NCBI RefSeq assembly: GCF_019634775.1
Contig: NZ_JAHCAS010000001.1
Coordinates: 2,424,894-2,488,893, forward strand
DNA length: 64,000 bases
Origin: Dokdonella sp.
GTDB lineage: Bacteria > Pseudomonadota > Gammaproteobacteria > Xanthomonadales > Rhodanobacteraceae
Direction of reading: 5' to 3'
Both the position numbers and the translations under genes were made by a program. Below the pieces are notes generated by a model. The model was not told the DNA's origin. It was given only the letters and a program-made list of their open reading frames with translations, and did not search any database. Positions 34,424 through 44,377 of the stretch are shown piece by piece. Each line of letters begins with the position of its first letter. Positions within the stretch are counted from its first letter, which is position 1.

Positions 34424-35177
34424 GCTTGAGGGCACGCACCTCGACACCGGACGCTTCCAACGCCCTGCGCAGGCGGCGGGCGAATTCACCGGCATCGGCG
34501 CGGTCGCCGTGCACGCACAGGGTATCGGCACGGATGCGCAGGGTCTCGCCGGTGCGCGCGGTCGCTTCACCGCGTATGGCGATGGCGAGGGCCTGCGCGA
34601 CAGCGGTGTCGATGTCGTCGATGACGGCGCCGGGCTCGCCGCGCGGGGACAGGCGGCCGTCGGCTTCGTAGCGACGGTCGGCGAAGGCCTCATGGGCGAC
34701 GCGCAGGCCAAGGCGTTGGCCTGCCGTGGGCAGTTCGCTGCTGGCGAGGCCGACCAGGATGAGGCCGGCATCGACTTCGACGATGGCTTGTGCGATTGCC
34801 TCGGCCAGCACAGCGTCGCGCGCGGCCATGTTGTACAGCGCGCCATGTGGCTTGACGTGGCTGAGGCGCGTGCCGGCAGCATGGGCGAAGGCAGCGAGGG
34901 CGCCGATCTGGTAAATGACCAGGGCCCGCGCCTCGGCGGGTGTGACTGACATTTCGCGGCGACCGAAGCCCGGCAGGTCGGGCAGGGATGGATGTGCGCC
35001 GATGCTGACGCCGCGCCTGACGGCGGCCTCGACCGTGTGCCGCATGGTCAACGGATCGCCGGCATGGAATCCGCAGGCGATGTTGGCCGAGGTCACGCAT
35101 TCGAGCACGGCCTCGTCGGACGCTGTCGAGCTGCGGTCGACGCTCTCGCCGATGTCGCTGTTGAGATCGATCTTCAT
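34419..35177 (-). CDS. pxpA: 5-oxoprolinase subunit A (LamB/YcsF family)
   Basis: A 252-residue cytoplasmic protein that, with PxpB and PxpC, uses ATP to open 5-oxoproline to glutamate. [43 protein letters not shown] and HVKPHGALYN are the family signatures. Residue count is typical. Its start overlaps the pxpC stop (ATGA), so pxpB-pxpC-pxpA are coupled. The gene ends within a repeat. Confidence 0.95.
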   Translation of the reverse strand: MKIDLNSDIGESVDRSSTASDEAVLECVTSANIACGFHAGDPLTMRHTVEAAVRRGVSIGAHPSLPDLPGFGRREMSVTPAEARALVIYQIGALAAFAHAAGTRLSHVKPHGALYNMAARDAVLAEAIAQAIVEVDAGLILVGLASSELPTAGQRLGLRVAHEAFADRRYEADGRLSPRGEPGAVIDDIDTAVAQALAIAIRGEATARTGETLRIRADTLCVHGDRADAGEFARRLRRALEASGVEVRALKR

Positions 35178-36127
35178 CGTTCGCGGATGGCGGTCAGGAG
35201 TCGTTCGAGTCGGAGCCGTTGCCGGCGGGCGGCGTCGATGGCCTCATCAAGGCCAGCCTCGACGAAACGCACCTCGTCCCCGGGGCGGCGCTGGGCGAGA
35301 CGCGTGAAGTCGGCAGCGGCGAGCTGACCGATGCGCGGATAGCCGCCGGTGGTCGGTCGTTCCGCCAGCAGCATGATCGGCTGGCCACCGGGAGGCAACT
35401 GCAGGGTGCCGTCGGCGACGGCCTCGGAAACGAGTTCGAGGGGGTGTGCAAGCCGCAACGGCACGCCCTCCAGCCGCAGGCCGACGCGGTTCGAATCCCG
35501 CCCGATGTGGAACGTCGCGCCGAACAGCGCTGCACGTGAATCGACATCGAGGGCGTCGAAGTGGTGGCCACGCACCAGGCGCAGCGGGCGTCGCGTGTCG
35601 ACATCGAACCAGGGGCGCGGATCGACGCTGAACGGCACGCCGCGGGGCGGCATGGTGCTGGCCCGCGATGCGTCGCCGAAGGCGAGCACGTCACCCACGG
35701 CAAGCGCTGGCGGGCCGAGGCCGGCATTGAGGTCGGCACTTGCGCTGCCGAGTACGCGGGTCACGGCGAAACCGCCACGAACGGCCAGGCAGGCGCGCGC
35801 GCCGCGCGCAAAGCGCCGACAATCGAGCACCTGCCCGGCCACGACATCGATGCCGCGCCAACCATCGAGGCACTCGCCGTCGAGTCGGGCATCGACCTCG
35901 GCGCCGCACAGCGCGATGCGCACGGCGCGTTCGAACTCGAGGACCGGACCGACCAGGTTCATCTCGAGGATTGGCGCTGACGGCACATTGCCGACCAATG
36001 CATTGGCAATCACCAGTGCTGGCATGTCGATCGCCCCGGCATGGCCGACGCCGAGCGCGGCGTGGCCGTGGCGACCAAGATCCTGCACGCTGGTCAGCAA
36101 GCCCGGCTTGACGATGCGCAGGCTCAT
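35174..36127 (-). CDS. pxpC: 5-oxoprolinase subunit C (biotin-dependent carboxyltransferase family)
   Basis: A 317-residue protein of the KipA/AHS2 family. [23 protein letters not shown] and [17 protein letters not shown] open it, and [36 protein letters not shown] are typical later blocks. It carries the carboxylation step of ATP-dependent 5-oxoproline opening with PxpAB. Overlaps of 4 nt at each end bind it to pxpB and pxpA. Confidence 0.94.
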   Translation of the reverse strand: MSLRIVKPGLLTSVQDLGRHGHAALGVGHAGAIDMPALVIANALVGNVPSAPILEMNLVGPVLEFERAVRIALCGAEVDARLDGECLDGWRGIDVVAGQVLDCRRFARGARACLAVRGGFAVTRVLGSASADLNAGLGPPALAVGDVLAFGDASRASTMPPRGVPFSVDPRPWFDVDTRRPLRLVRGHHFDALDVDSRAALFGATFHIGRDSNRVGLRLEGVPLRLAHPLELVSEAVADGTLQLPPGGQPIMLLAERPTTGGYPRIGQLAAADFTRLAQRRPGDEVRFVEAGLDEAIDAARRQRLRLERLLTAIRER

Positions 36128-36828
36128 GTTGCGGCCCCACGTGGCCAGGCCTCGAACGTCGCCGCGTCGATGGCGACGAAGCGCACACGGTCGCCGGGTG
36201 CAAGCAGGGTCGGGCACGTGGCGCGCGCGTCGAACAAGGCAAGCGGCGTGCGCCCGAGCAGTTGCCAGCCACCGGGCAGTTCGCGCGGATAGATGCCGGT
36301 CTGCGCGCCACCGATCGCCACCGAGCCGGCTGGCACGCGCAGGCGAGGTTCGGCGTGGCGCGGCATGTGCAGGGCAGGGTCGAGGCCGAGCAGGTAAGCG
36401 AAACCTGGCGCGAAGCCGAGCATGGCGACGCGGTATTCGACCGCGCAATGGCGCGCGATTACCTCGTCGGGCGTGAGGCCGGCATGTGCGGCGACGGCGT
36501 CCAGATCCGCGCCGTGCGCGCCGCCGTAGCAGACGGGAATCTCGACGCAGGTGCGAGAGTCGCTGCTGGATGCTTCGCCAGCCTCGGCGAGTTCGGCATC
36601 GATGCGCGCGGCGAGTGCGCGCCATGGCGGCGTGTCGCCGCGCTCCCACGTGGCCATGTCGAAGGCGACCGCTAGCGAGGCGTAGGCTGGTACCAGATCG
36701 TGGATGCCAGGCAGGGCGGCCCTGCGCAAGGTCGCCGCCGCGGCGTGCACGCGCGCGTTCAGGGCGGCATCGATCGCGGCGCCGAAGCGCAGTACGAGCA
36801 TCGATTCGCCGAGTGGTTCGTACTCCAC
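36124..36828 (-). CDS. pxpB: 5-oxoprolinase subunit B
   Basis: A 234-residue protein of the KipI/AHS1 family. [14 protein letters not shown] opens it; [60 protein letters not shown] hold the cyclophilin-like family signatures. First gene of the pxpBCA unit. The HIT-protein gene ends 5 bases upstream of its start, so the operon may extend further back. Confidence 0.94.
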   Translation of the reverse strand: MEYEPLGESMLVLRFGAAIDAALNARVHAAAATLRRAALPGIHDLVPAYASLAVAFDMATWERGDTPPWRALAARIDAELAEAGEASSSDSRTCVEIPVCYGGAHGADLDAVAAHAGLTPDEVIARHCAVEYRVAMLGFAPGFAYLLGLDPALHMPRHAEPRLRVPAGSVAIGGAQTGIYPRELPGGWQLLGRTPLALFDARATCPTLLAPGDRVRFVAIDAATFEAWPRGAAT

Positions 36829-36833
36829 GCTGC

Positions 36834-37247
36834 TCAGCCGACGAGTGCGGTCCGCAATGCGTCGATGCCGGCGCGCACGGTGTCCGCTGAGTAGGGCTCA
36901 CGCTCGCCGCGGCCCCAGACCGGCTGCGGCCAGGCGGCATCTCCGACCTGGCGCGCGATCACGTGCACGTGCAGCTGCGCGACCACGTTGCCGAGTGCGG
37001 CGATGTTGAGCTTGTCCACTGCGTGCAGGCGTTGCAGGGCTCGGCCGGCGCGATGGATCTCGTCGAGCAGAAGCTGCTGCGCATCGAGGTCGAGGTCGAG
37101 CAGTTCGCGCAGACCGGCACGACGCGGCACGAGGATCAGCCACGGCCAACGCGCATCGTCCATCAGCAGCACGCGCGACAGCGCCAGGTCGGCGACGACG
37201 TGCGTGTCTCCGGCCAGTCGCGGGTCGAGCGTGAAAGCGTCATTCAT
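36834..37247 (-). CDS. HIT domain protein with a QxHxH motif
   Basis: A 137-residue nucleotide hydrolase/transferase-like protein of the histidine triad family. [22 protein letters not shown] and [21 protein letters not shown] are typical. The triad reads Gln-Leu-His-Val-His where most members have His-x-His-x-His; the catalytic His is kept. The substrate is unknown. Its start overlaps the stop of the upstream dienelactone hydrolase gene. Confidence 0.85.
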   Translation of the reverse strand: MNDAFTLDPRLAGDTHVVADLALSRVLLMDDARWPWLILVPRRAGLRELLDLDLDAQQLLLDEIHRAGRALQRLHAVDKLNIAALGNVVAQLHVHVIARQVGDAAWPQPVWGRGEREPYSADTVRAGIDALRTALVG

Positions 37248-37921
37248 ACCTTGCCCGCGAGGTGGCGGTTGAGGAATTCCAGGGTGCGCTGCCAGGCCAG
37301 CGTGGCGCTGACGGGATCGTGGTCGGCGCGCTGGTCGCAGTTGAAGCCATGGCCTGCCGGGTATGTATGGACCTCGGCATGTGGCAGGGCCTCGCGATGG
37401 CGCTGCACGGCCTCGGGCGGGATCGAAGCATCGCGCTCGCCGAAGTGGAACTGCAGTGGCACGTCGGTCGCCTCGCCGAGCCAGGCCACATTGCGCGCAC
37501 CGTAGAAACTGACTGCCGGCAATCCGTGGCGCAGCGCGGCGAGCAGGGCGACGGTGCCACCCCAGCAGAAGCCGACCACGCCGATGCGTCCGGCCGAGGC
37601 GATTGCCTCCGCCGCCGCCATGACATCGGCGACCGCGCGCTCGAGGCCGAGTTCGCCGGCCAGCGCGCGCCCGCGGGCGATGCCGGCCTCGTCGTAGTCG
37701 AGTTCGACACCCTGCTCGAGATGGTCAAAGAACGCCGGCGCAATGGCGACATGGCCGGCCTCGGCGAGCCGCTCGACCAGGTTGCGCACGTGCGCATTGA
37801 CTCCGAAGATCTCCTGGGCGACGACTACGCCGCCCTTCGGCATGCCCTTCGGCCGCGCGATCCACGCGGAAATGCAGTGCATGCCAGCCGTCGCGATCTG
37901 CAGGCGTTCGCCGATGCTCAT
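37244..37921 (-). CDS. Dienelactone hydrolase family protein
   Basis: A 225-residue cytoplasmic alpha/beta hydrolase. The nucleophile is Cys in VGFCWGGT (about 116-123), with the acid in FGERDASI (about 162-169) and the His in YPAGHGFNCDQR (about 189-200), the Cys-Asp-His triad of carboxymethylenebutenolidase-like enzymes. VVVAQEIFGVN with its Glu is also typical. No aromatic ring-cleavage genes are nearby, so a general lactonase or esterase role is as likely. Confidence 0.88.
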   Translation of the reverse strand: MSIGERLQIATAGMHCISAWIARPKGMPKGGVVVAQEIFGVNAHVRNLVERLAEAGHVAIAPAFFDHLEQGVELDYDEAGIARGRALAGELGLERAVADVMAAAEAIASAGRIGVVGFCWGGTVALLAALRHGLPAVSFYGARNVAWLGEATDVPLQFHFGERDASIPPEAVQRHREALPHAEVHTYPAGHGFNCDQRADHDPVSATLAWQRTLEFLNRHLAGKV

Positions 37922-37938
37922 GGGCGGCTCCCCCGTTG

Positions 37939-40080
37939 TCAGGCCGCCGCAGCGTAGCGCATGACGCGATTGCGGCCAGCGGCCTTGGCGGCGTACATCG
38001 CGCGATCGGCCGCGTCGAGCAGGGCGTCGACACTGGGCTGCGCGAGTTGGCTGGCCGTGGCGAAGCCGATACTGACCGTGATGCGGGTCGGCGCGACGCG
38101 CACACTGGTGAGCTGGTCCTCGACCTCTTCGCGCAGGCGCTCGGCGACCGCGCGGGCAGCGTCGGCCGAATGTCCTTCCAGGCCGATCACGAACTCCTCG
38201 CCACCGAAGCGACCGAGCATGTCCCCGGCACGCAGGCAGGTACGGATGGCGGCGATGCCGGCCACCAGCACGCTGTCGCCGCGCAGGTGGCCGCAGGCAT
38301 CGTTGATGCTCTTGAAGTGATCGAAGTCGAGCACCAGTACGGCGAACTCCCGCCCTTCGCTGAGGCAGGCGGCAAGGCGCTGCTCGAGTTGCTCGTGCAG
38401 ATGGGCGCGGTTCCAGACACCGGTGAGCGGATCGGAGATCGCCGCCTGGTAGAGCGCGTCTGCGCGTTCGCTGAGCTGCTGGTTGGCTTCGGCGAGGGCC
38501 TTGCGCTGTGCCTCGACCTCGGCGTTGCGCGTGGCCAGCGCGGCATTCAGGCGGCGCATGCCGGCGAAACGCCAGGCGCTGAGCGCGAGCAGCAGCAGCA
38601 AGCTGGCCAGCGCGCCGTAGCTCAGGTGCTGGCGCAGTTCGCGCGCATGCAGATTGGCCGCCTGCAGCTCATTGTCCTTTTGCAGCAGGGCGAGTTGCTG
38701 GCTGGCGTTGGTGCGTGCGTGGCGCGCCTGGAGCGCCGCGAGCTGGCGGCTGGCACTCGTACCGAGCAGGAGCTCGCGCTGTTCGGAATGGCGATGGGCG
38801 TAGCGCAACGCTGCTTCGATGTCGCGCTGGGCGATCGCGATGCGCTCGCGGATTGCGTAGGCCTGGGCCAGTTGCGGGCGCAGCTGGATCCGCTCGAGAT
38901 GCGAGATCGCCTCGTCGACGTAGCCGCGTGCGCGCAGCAGGTCGCGGCGCTCCAGGGCCAGTTCGGCGAGGTGCAGCAGGGCGCGTGCGGTGATCTCGCT
39001 CTGCCTGATCTCACGGCCGATCGCCAGCGCGGCTTCGAGGTGTTCCGCAGCCGGCTCCAGGCGGCCGAGACCGAGCAGGGCGCGACCGATTTCGAGGTTC
39101 TGCAATCCTTCGTGCGAGCGAGCGCCGACGGCGATGTCGATGAACAGGCCTTCTTCGGCGAGCTTCAGGGCTGCGGCGTGGTCGTCGACATCGTTGAGCA
39201 GACTGGAATAGCTGCCGATCACCGAGGCATAGACCTCGGGGTCGCCACGCGAATCCGCGGCGGCAACGGCACGCTCGAAGTAGTCGCGCGCGGTCTGCTC
39301 GTCCTCGATCTCGCGATGCAGCAGGGCGATGTTGCGATAGCTCGTCTCGAGCTGGTCGCGCGTTCGTTCGCGAATGTCCAGTGCCTGCAGGTTGACATTG
39401 AGCGCTTCGGCGAAATCGCCACGGTCACGCAGCACGGTGCCGAGGCTCGACAGCGCGCGTGCCAGATAGATCTCGTCGCCGCTGTCGCGCAGCAACCGGA
39501 TCGCGCGCTGGTGCCAGTCCATCGCGGTGTCGAAATGACCTTGCCTGCGCGCCAGCGTGCCGAGCAGGCCGAACGCGACCGCGCGCATCCGCACGTTGGT
39601 CGATCCGCCGTCTTCGAGGATGGCCAGCATCGCCTCGGCATGGCGGGTCGCCGCCGGATAGTCGCCAATATGCAAGGCGTTGTTGGCGAGCTGGTTCAGC
39701 GTGTCGATCTGCAGGTGGCGATCGCTGATGCGGATGGCGCCGATCTCGACGCGATGCCAGGCGGGTGTCGCCAGGCGATTGGCGCCGACCGCGGTGAGCA
39801 GGTGTGCCTGGATCTGCGACAGTGCGACCGACACGCGCGTCGCGCCGAGGCCATCCATCAGCAGTCGCGGAGTTTCGAGTCGGGCATGCAGGCCGGTGGC
39901 GACGCGCTGCGCGCCCAAGGTGGCGGCGGCATGCGGATGGCGCGCGGGATCGGCTGTGGTCGGGAGTCTGGCGTGGTGATCACTCGCGCCGGTCAGGACG
40001 GTGAGGGCCGCAACGGCAGCCAGCAACCAGCCCAGCAGGCATGTGCGGCCCTGCGTGTACTCGGTTTGGCGTGCGCCCAT
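37939..40080 (-). CDS. TPR-containing diguanylate cyclase
   Basis: A 713-residue envelope sensor. An N-terminal hydrophobic segment (CLLGWLLAAVAALTVLTG) leads to a periplasmic domain of tetratricopeptide-like helices (about 110-480; NALHIGDYPAATRHAEAML, LGTLARRQGHFDTAMDWHQR). A membrane helix follows (YGALASLLLLLALSAW), then a short coiled coil and a GGEEF domain. The signature is exact at 626-630, with RAGD (617-620), the RxxD inhibitory site, in the right place. It should make c-di-GMP with product feedback. It is divergent from rimO. Confidence 0.92.
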   Translation of the reverse strand: MGARQTEYTQGRTCLLGWLLAAVAALTVLTGASDHHARLPTTADPARHPHAAATLGAQRVATGLHARLETPRLLMDGLGATRVSVALSQIQAHLLTAVGANRLATPAWHRVEIGAIRISDRHLQIDTLNQLANNALHIGDYPAATRHAEAMLAILEDGGSTNVRMRAVAFGLLGTLARRQGHFDTAMDWHQRAIRLLRDSGDEIYLARALSSLGTVLRDRGDFAEALNVNLQALDIRERTRDQLETSYRNIALLHREIEDEQTARDYFERAVAAADSRGDPEVYASVIGSYSSLLNDVDDHAAALKLAEEGLFIDIAVGARSHEGLQNLEIGRALLGLGRLEPAAEHLEAALAIGREIRQSEITARALLHLAELALERRDLLRARGYVDEAISHLERIQLRPQLAQAYAIRERIAIAQRDIEAALRYAHRHSEQRELLLGTSASRQLAALQARHARTNASQQLALLQKDNELQAANLHARELRQHLSYGALASLLLLLALSAWRFAGMRRLNAALATRNAEVEAQRKALAEANQQLSERADALYQAAISDPLTGVWNRAHLHEQLEQRLAACLSEGREFAVLVLDFDHFKSINDACGHLRGDSVLVAGIAAIRTCLRAGDMLGRFGGEEFVIGLEGHSADAARAVAERLREEVEDQLTSVRVAPTRITVSIGFATASQLAQPSVDALLDAADRAMYAAKAAGRNRVMRYAAAA

Positions 40081-40146
40081 GTGTTTCCGGTTCCCGTTCC
40101 CGGCCCAGTCAGCCCGCCACGTTACCCCGGGCAGGCGCGCCAAGGA

Positions 40147-40152
40147 TACACT
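40147..40152 (+). promoter_or_regulatory. Candidate -10 box (TACACT) of rimO
   Basis: AAGGATACACTGGTGCAC lies 33 bases before the rimO ATG. TTACCC at 40122 is a possible -35 with a long 19-base spacer. Confidence 0.4.
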
Positions 40153-40185
40153 GGTGCACAATTTTGACAGTTCCGGCAGGCCTGC

Positions 40186-41550
40186 ATGTCGCGTCGTTCC
40201 CCGAAGATCGGTTTCGTCAGCCTCGGCTGCCCGAAGGCCCTGGTCGATTCCGAGCGCATCCTGACCCAGCTGCGCGTCGGAGGTTACGCGATCGTGCCGC
40301 GCCACGAGGAGGCCGACGTCGTCGTCGTCAACACCTGCGGCTTCATCGAGGCTGCGGTCGAGGAATCGCTCGAGGCGATCGGCGAGGCTATCGCCGAGAA
40401 TGGCCGCGTCATCGTCACCGGCTGCCTCGGCAAGCGTGCCGAACTGATCCGTGAGGCACACCCGGGCGTGCTCGCAATTACCGGTCCGCAGGACTACGCA
40501 AGCGTGCTCGGCGCCGTGCATCAGGTACTGCCGCCGAAACATGAACCCTTTCTCGACCTGGTGCCACCAACCGGGCTCAAGCTCACCCCGAAGCACTACG
40601 CGTATCTGAAGATTTCCGAGGGCTGCAACCACCGCTGCACGTTCTGCATCATTCCGTCGATGCGTGGCGACCTCGTCTCGCGGCCGGTCGACGAGGTGCT
40701 GGCCGAAGCCGAACGGCTGGTGAAGGGTGGCGTGAAGGAACTGCTGGTGATCTCGCAGGACACCAGTGCCTACGGCGTCGATCTGCGCTATGCCGAACGC
40801 GAATGGCGCGGGCGCCGCTACGCCACGCGCATGACCGCGCTGTGCGAGGGCCTGGCCGAGCTCGGCGTATGGACGCGCCTGCACTACGTCTATCCGTATC
40901 CGCACGTGGACGAGGTCATCCCGTTGATGGCAGAGGGGCGCCTGCTGCCCTATTTGGACATTCCGTTCCAGCACGCCAGCCCGCGCATCCTCCGCCTGAT
41001 GAAGCGACCCGGCGCGGTCGACAAGGTGCTTGCGCGCGTGCGTGCCTGGCGCGCGGCCTGTCCCGAATTGACCATCCGCAGCACCTTCATCGTCGGCTTT
41101 CCGGGCGAGACCGAGGCCGAGTTCGAGGAACTGCTCGACTTCCTGCGCGAAGCCGAACTCGACCGCGTCGGTGCATTCGCCTATTCGCCGGTTGAGGGTG
41201 CAAAGGCCAACGATCTGCCGTCGCCGGTGCCGGAGGCGGTCAAGGAGGAACGCCTGGAACGCTTCATGGAAGTGCAGGCTGAAATCTCGGCGCTGCGCCT
41301 CGGCCGCCGCATCGGTACCACGCAGCGCGTGCTGGTCGATGCAGTCGAGGATGATCTCGCGATCGCACGCTCCTCGGCCGATGCGCCGGAGATCGATGGT
41401 GTCGTGCACATCGAGGATGGCGGCAGGCTCAGGCCCGGCCAGTTCGTCGACGTCGAGATCGTCAACGCCGACACGCATGACCTGTTCGCGCGCCTCGCCC
41501 CGCAGCCGGCGAAGAAACGCCTGCCGCCGATCGTCGCCACGACCACTTGA
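40186..41550 (+). CDS. rimO: Ribosomal protein S12 methylthiotransferase
   Basis: A 454-residue radical SAM enzyme that adds a methylthio group to Asp88/89 of ribosomal protein S12. The UPF0004 domain has its three Cys residues in SLGCPK, NTCGF and TGCLGKR. The radical SAM site is CNHRCTFC (about 148-155), and IIPSMRG is RimO-type. A TRAM domain closes the protein ([25 protein letters not shown]). Its stop overlaps the DUF3025 start. Confidence 0.96.
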   Translation: MSRRSPKIGFVSLGCPKALVDSERILTQLRVGGYAIVPRHEEADVVVVNTCGFIEAAVEESLEAIGEAIAENGRVIVTGCLGKRAELIREAHPGVLAITGPQDYASVLGAVHQVLPPKHEPFLDLVPPTGLKLTPKHYAYLKISEGCNHRCTFCIIPSMRGDLVSRPVDEVLAEAERLVKGGVKELLVISQDTSAYGVDLRYAEREWRGRRYATRMTALCEGLAELGVWTRLHYVYPYPHVDEVIPLMAEGRLLPYLDIPFQHASPRILRLMKRPGAVDKVLARVRAWRAACPELTIRSTFIVGFPGETEAEFEELLDFLREAELDRVGAFAYSPVEGAKANDLPSPVPEAVKEERLERFMEVQAEISALRLGRRIGTTQRVLVDAVEDDLAIARSSADAPEIDGVVHIEDGGRLRPGQFVDVEIVNADTHDLFARLAPQPAKKRLPPIVATTT

Positions 41551-42434
41551 TGGCCGCGCGCCGGCGCTTCGTTGCACCGGAGCCGGCCGACGTGGATGCG
41601 GGCGTGTTCGTGCGCCTGCCGCTGGCCGACTGGGTTGCGGTCTGGCCGACGCTCATGCCGTCGCCGGCCTGGCCGACGATCGCGGCTTTCGAGGCGGCGC
41701 GTCGCGCCGCACAGGACGAGGATGGGGTCGAACGTCCGCAGTTCGTCGCCCAGGATCGCGCCGTGCTCGACGACGGCCTGCACTACGAACAACGCATCGC
41801 CGCCGGCCGCCTCGCCACGCGCCTTGGCAACTGGCACGACCTGTTCAACGCGCTGGTCTGGCTGCGCTGGCCGCGCATCAAGCATGCGCTCAATGCGGGC
41901 CAGTGCGCCGGCATCGCCGAAGTCGGTTGCAGTCTGCGTACCCGCGCGCAATGCGCCTTGACCCATTTCGACGAGGCCGGCGTGATCGTCGCCTGCGCCG
42001 ACGCGGACCTGCTGGCGGCATGGGATACGCATGACTGGCCGGCGTTGTTCGGCACGCACGCGGCGGCCTGGGGCGAGCGCATCGTCGCCCTCGTGTTCGG
42101 CCATGCCCTGCTCGAACACGCGCTCGTGCCGGCGCAGTACCTGGTCGGCAAGGCCATCGTCTTGCAGGCCACGTCTGACGACGTGCGGGCGCTTGCGCGT
42201 GGTGACGCCACCGCGCGTTCCGCCCTTGATGCGCGGATCGCCGCGCTGGTGCGGACCATGCCGGCCCTCGCCGATCCGCAGCAGTTGCGTCCGTTGCCGT
42301 TGTCCGGCATTCCGGGCTGGCATGCCGGCGTGCAGGATGCCGCGTTCCACGCCGAGGCGCCGTGTTTCCGGCCGCTGCGCGCCGGGCGGCGCTATCCGCC
42401 GGCGTGGCCGCTGCACGACAAGAATCTCCCGTAG
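41550..42434 (+). CDS. DUF3025 protein
   Basis: A 294-residue cytoplasmic protein of unknown function, common in Gamma- and Betaproteobacteria. FVAQDRAVLDDGLHYEQRIAAG, LGNWHDLFNALVWLRWPRIK and ALTHFDEAGVIVACAD are the DUF3025 blocks. It starts one base into the rimO stop, so the two are probably co-transcribed. The TAG stop (42432-42434) lies in the GTAGGAGCCC of a palindromic repeat. Confidence 0.85.
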   Translation: MAARRRFVAPEPADVDAGVFVRLPLADWVAVWPTLMPSPAWPTIAAFEAARRAAQDEDGVERPQFVAQDRAVLDDGLHYEQRIAAGRLATRLGNWHDLFNALVWLRWPRIKHALNAGQCAGIAEVGCSLRTRAQCALTHFDEAGVIVACADADLLAAWDTHDWPALFGTHAAAWGERIVALVFGHALLEHALVPAQYLVGKAIVLQATSDDVRALARGDATARSALDARIAALVRTMPALADPQQLRPLPLSGIPGWHAGVQDAAFHAEAPCFRPLRAGRRYPPAWPLHDKNLP

Positions 42435-42495
42435 GAGCCCCTTCAGGGGCGATGCTTTCACCTGAAGAAGAAGCATCGCCCGTGAACGGGCTCCG
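42431..42495. repeat. Inverted pair of TAGGAGCCC-type palindromes
   Basis: GTAGGAGCCCCTTCAGGGGC (42431 on) with GATGCTTT, then AAGCATCGCCCGTGAACGGG with CTCC (42471-42494), facing each other. They follow the DUF3025 stop and could form one large hairpin that ends the rimO transcript. Confidence 0.9.
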
Positions 42496-42694
42496 GGGCG
42501 TTGCCGTGGGCGCGCTGCGGGAACTTTTTGGGGTGCTTTGCGGTACATTCCGCAGCCGCTCGCAATCCCGGCTTTTCGTGCCCCCGGTCAGGTTCCCCGG
42601 TGGTGATGGCATGCCGGCGATTTGCAAGCCAGGCCTGATCGCGCCGCGGTGCTTGCCGCCGCGCCATGGATTCGTCAACCAGGGTGAGCAGACG

Positions 42695-43633
42695 ATGATA
42701 GAAACCCACGCACTCGGGAAACGCTACGGCGGGTTCACCGCCGTCGATGGCATAACGTTCAAGGTCGAGCCGGGTCAGGTGCTCGGCTTTCTCGGTCCGA
42801 ATGGCGCCGGCAAATCGACCACGATGAAGATGATCGCGGGCTTCCTCGCGCCGACCTCCGGCAGCGCGAAGGTCTGCGGCTTCGATGTCGAGCAGCAACC
42901 GCTGGACGCCAAGCGCGTGGTCGGCTACCTGCCGGAGGGTGCGCCGAGCTACGGCGAGATGAGCGTGCGTCAGTTTCTCGATTTCATCGCCGACATGCGT
43001 GGCGTGGCGGCCGACCTGCGTCGACGCCGCCTCGACGACGCGATCAGCCGGCTCAATCTCGAAGGCGTGCTCGAGCAGCCGATCGAGACGCTGTCGAAGG
43101 GTTTTCGCCGCCGCGTCGGCCTTGCCCAGGCGATCGTCCACGATCCGAAGGTGCTGATCCTCGACGAACCGACAGACGGCCTCGACCCGAACCAGAAACA
43201 TGAAGTGCGCACTCTGATCAACGCGATGTCGCGCGACAAGACGATCATCGTCTCGACTCACGTGCTCGAGGAGGTCCATGCCGTCTGCAACCGCGCGATC
43301 ATCATCGCGCGCGGGAAGATCCTTGCCGACGCGACGCCGGCCGAGCTCGAGGCGCGTTCGCGCTACCACCAGGCGGTGTCGCTGTCGGCCGCCAACGTCG
43401 AGGCTGCGCGTGCGGCACTGGCGGCGGTGGCCGACGTCGCCGCGATCGAGGTCGATGCGCAGGACCAGCGTATCACCGCGTTCCCGAAACCGGGTCGGCA
43501 GATCTTCGCTGCAGTCAACGAGGCCCTGAAGGCGAAGGAGATTGTCGTGCGCGAACTGGCCCTCGAAGGAGGTCGTCTCGACGAGGTGTTCCGCACGATC
43601 ACCGAGGGCAACGCCGAGGAGGCTCGCGCATGA
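42695..43633 (+). CDS. ABC transporter ATP-binding protein, GldA-like
   Basis: A 312-residue ATPase. Walker A is GPNGAGKST (about 36-44), the signature is TLSKGFRRRVGLAQAI, and Walker B is VLILDEPTDGLD (about 152-163). The C-terminal 90 residues (DUF4162-like) are typical of exporters of the NodI/GldA group. A permease, a Gldg-family protein and a DUF4340 protein follow, the standard four-gene set. GGTGAG precedes ATG 42695; the long in-frame extension upstream is repeat-derived. Confidence 0.93.
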   Translation: MIETHALGKRYGGFTAVDGITFKVEPGQVLGFLGPNGAGKSTTMKMIAGFLAPTSGSAKVCGFDVEQQPLDAKRVVGYLPEGAPSYGEMSVRQFLDFIADMRGVAADLRRRRLDDAISRLNLEGVLEQPIETLSKGFRRRVGLAQAIVHDPKVLILDEPTDGLDPNQKHEVRTLINAMSRDKTIIVSTHVLEEVHAVCNRAIIIARGKILADATPAELEARSRYHQAVSLSAANVEAARAALAAVADVAAIEVDAQDQRITAFPKPGRQIFAAVNEALKAKEIVVRELALEGGRLDEVFRTITEGNAEEARA

Positions 43634-44364
43634 ATCCGACCTTCACCGTATTCAGGCGCGAACTGCGCAGCTACTTCGCCACGCCCGTGGCCTATGTGTT
43701 CATCGTGATCTTCCTCGTGCTTTCGAGCGCATTCACGTTCTATCTTGGCAATCTCTACGAGCGTGGCCAGGCCGACCTGCTGCCGTTCTTCACTTTCCAC
43801 CCTTGGCTGTACCTGTTCCTGGTGCCTGCGGTGTCGATGCGCCTTTGGTCCGAAGAGCGCAAGAGCGGCACGATCGAGCTTTTGCTGACCCTGCCGGTGA
43901 CGATGTGGCAAGCGGTGCTCGGCAAGTTCCTCGCCGCCTGGGCCTTCATCGCCATCGCCCTGGTGCTGACCTTCCCGCTGTGGATCACGGTCAACTATCT
44001 CGGCACGCCCGACAACGGCGTGATTCTCGCCAGCTATGTCGGCTCGCTGTTGATGGCCGGTGCCTTCCTCGCCATCGGTTCGTGCATCTCGGCGGCAACA
44101 CGCAACCAGGTGGTCGCCTTCATCCTCACCGTGGTGGTCTGCTTCGTGTTGGTCATGGCCGGTTTCCCGCTGGTACTCGACGCCTTTGCCGCATGGGCGC
44201 CGCAGGGCCTCGTGGATGCGGTCGCGAGCCTGTCGTTCCTGACCCATTTCGCCTCGATCAGCAAGGGTGTGATCGACCTGCGCGACATTCTCTACTTCGG
44301 ATTGATGATTGCCTTCTGGCTGTACGCGAGCGCGATCGTGATCGATCTCAAGAAGGCCGATTGA
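43630..44364 (+). CDS. ABC-2 type permease, GldF-like
   Basis: A 244-residue membrane subunit with six hydrophobic helices. TFTVFRRELRSYFATPVAYVF and LWSEERKSGTIELLLTLPVT are the ABC-2 family blocks also found in GldF. It pairs with the ATPase encoded upstream (ATGA overlap). The exported or pushed substrate is not known; in Bacteroidetes GldFGA supports gliding, but here there is no other gliding gene. Confidence 0.92.
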   Translation: MNPTFTVFRRELRSYFATPVAYVFIVIFLVLSSAFTFYLGNLYERGQADLLPFFTFHPWLYLFLVPAVSMRLWSEERKSGTIELLLTLPVTMWQAVLGKFLAAWAFIAIALVLTFPLWITVNYLGTPDNGVILASYVGSLLMAGAFLAIGSCISAATRNQVVAFILTVVVCFVLVMAGFPLVLDAFAAWAPQGLVDAVASLSFLTHFASISKGVIDLRDILYFGLMIAFWLYASAIVIDLKKAD

Positions 44365-44377
44365 GGAACTCCCAGCC

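Noticed and set aside
42362..42694. In-frame N-terminal extension of the GldA-like ATPase
   Set aside because: It crosses the palindrome pair; ATPases of this family start right at the METHALGKRYGG-like sequence found at 42695.
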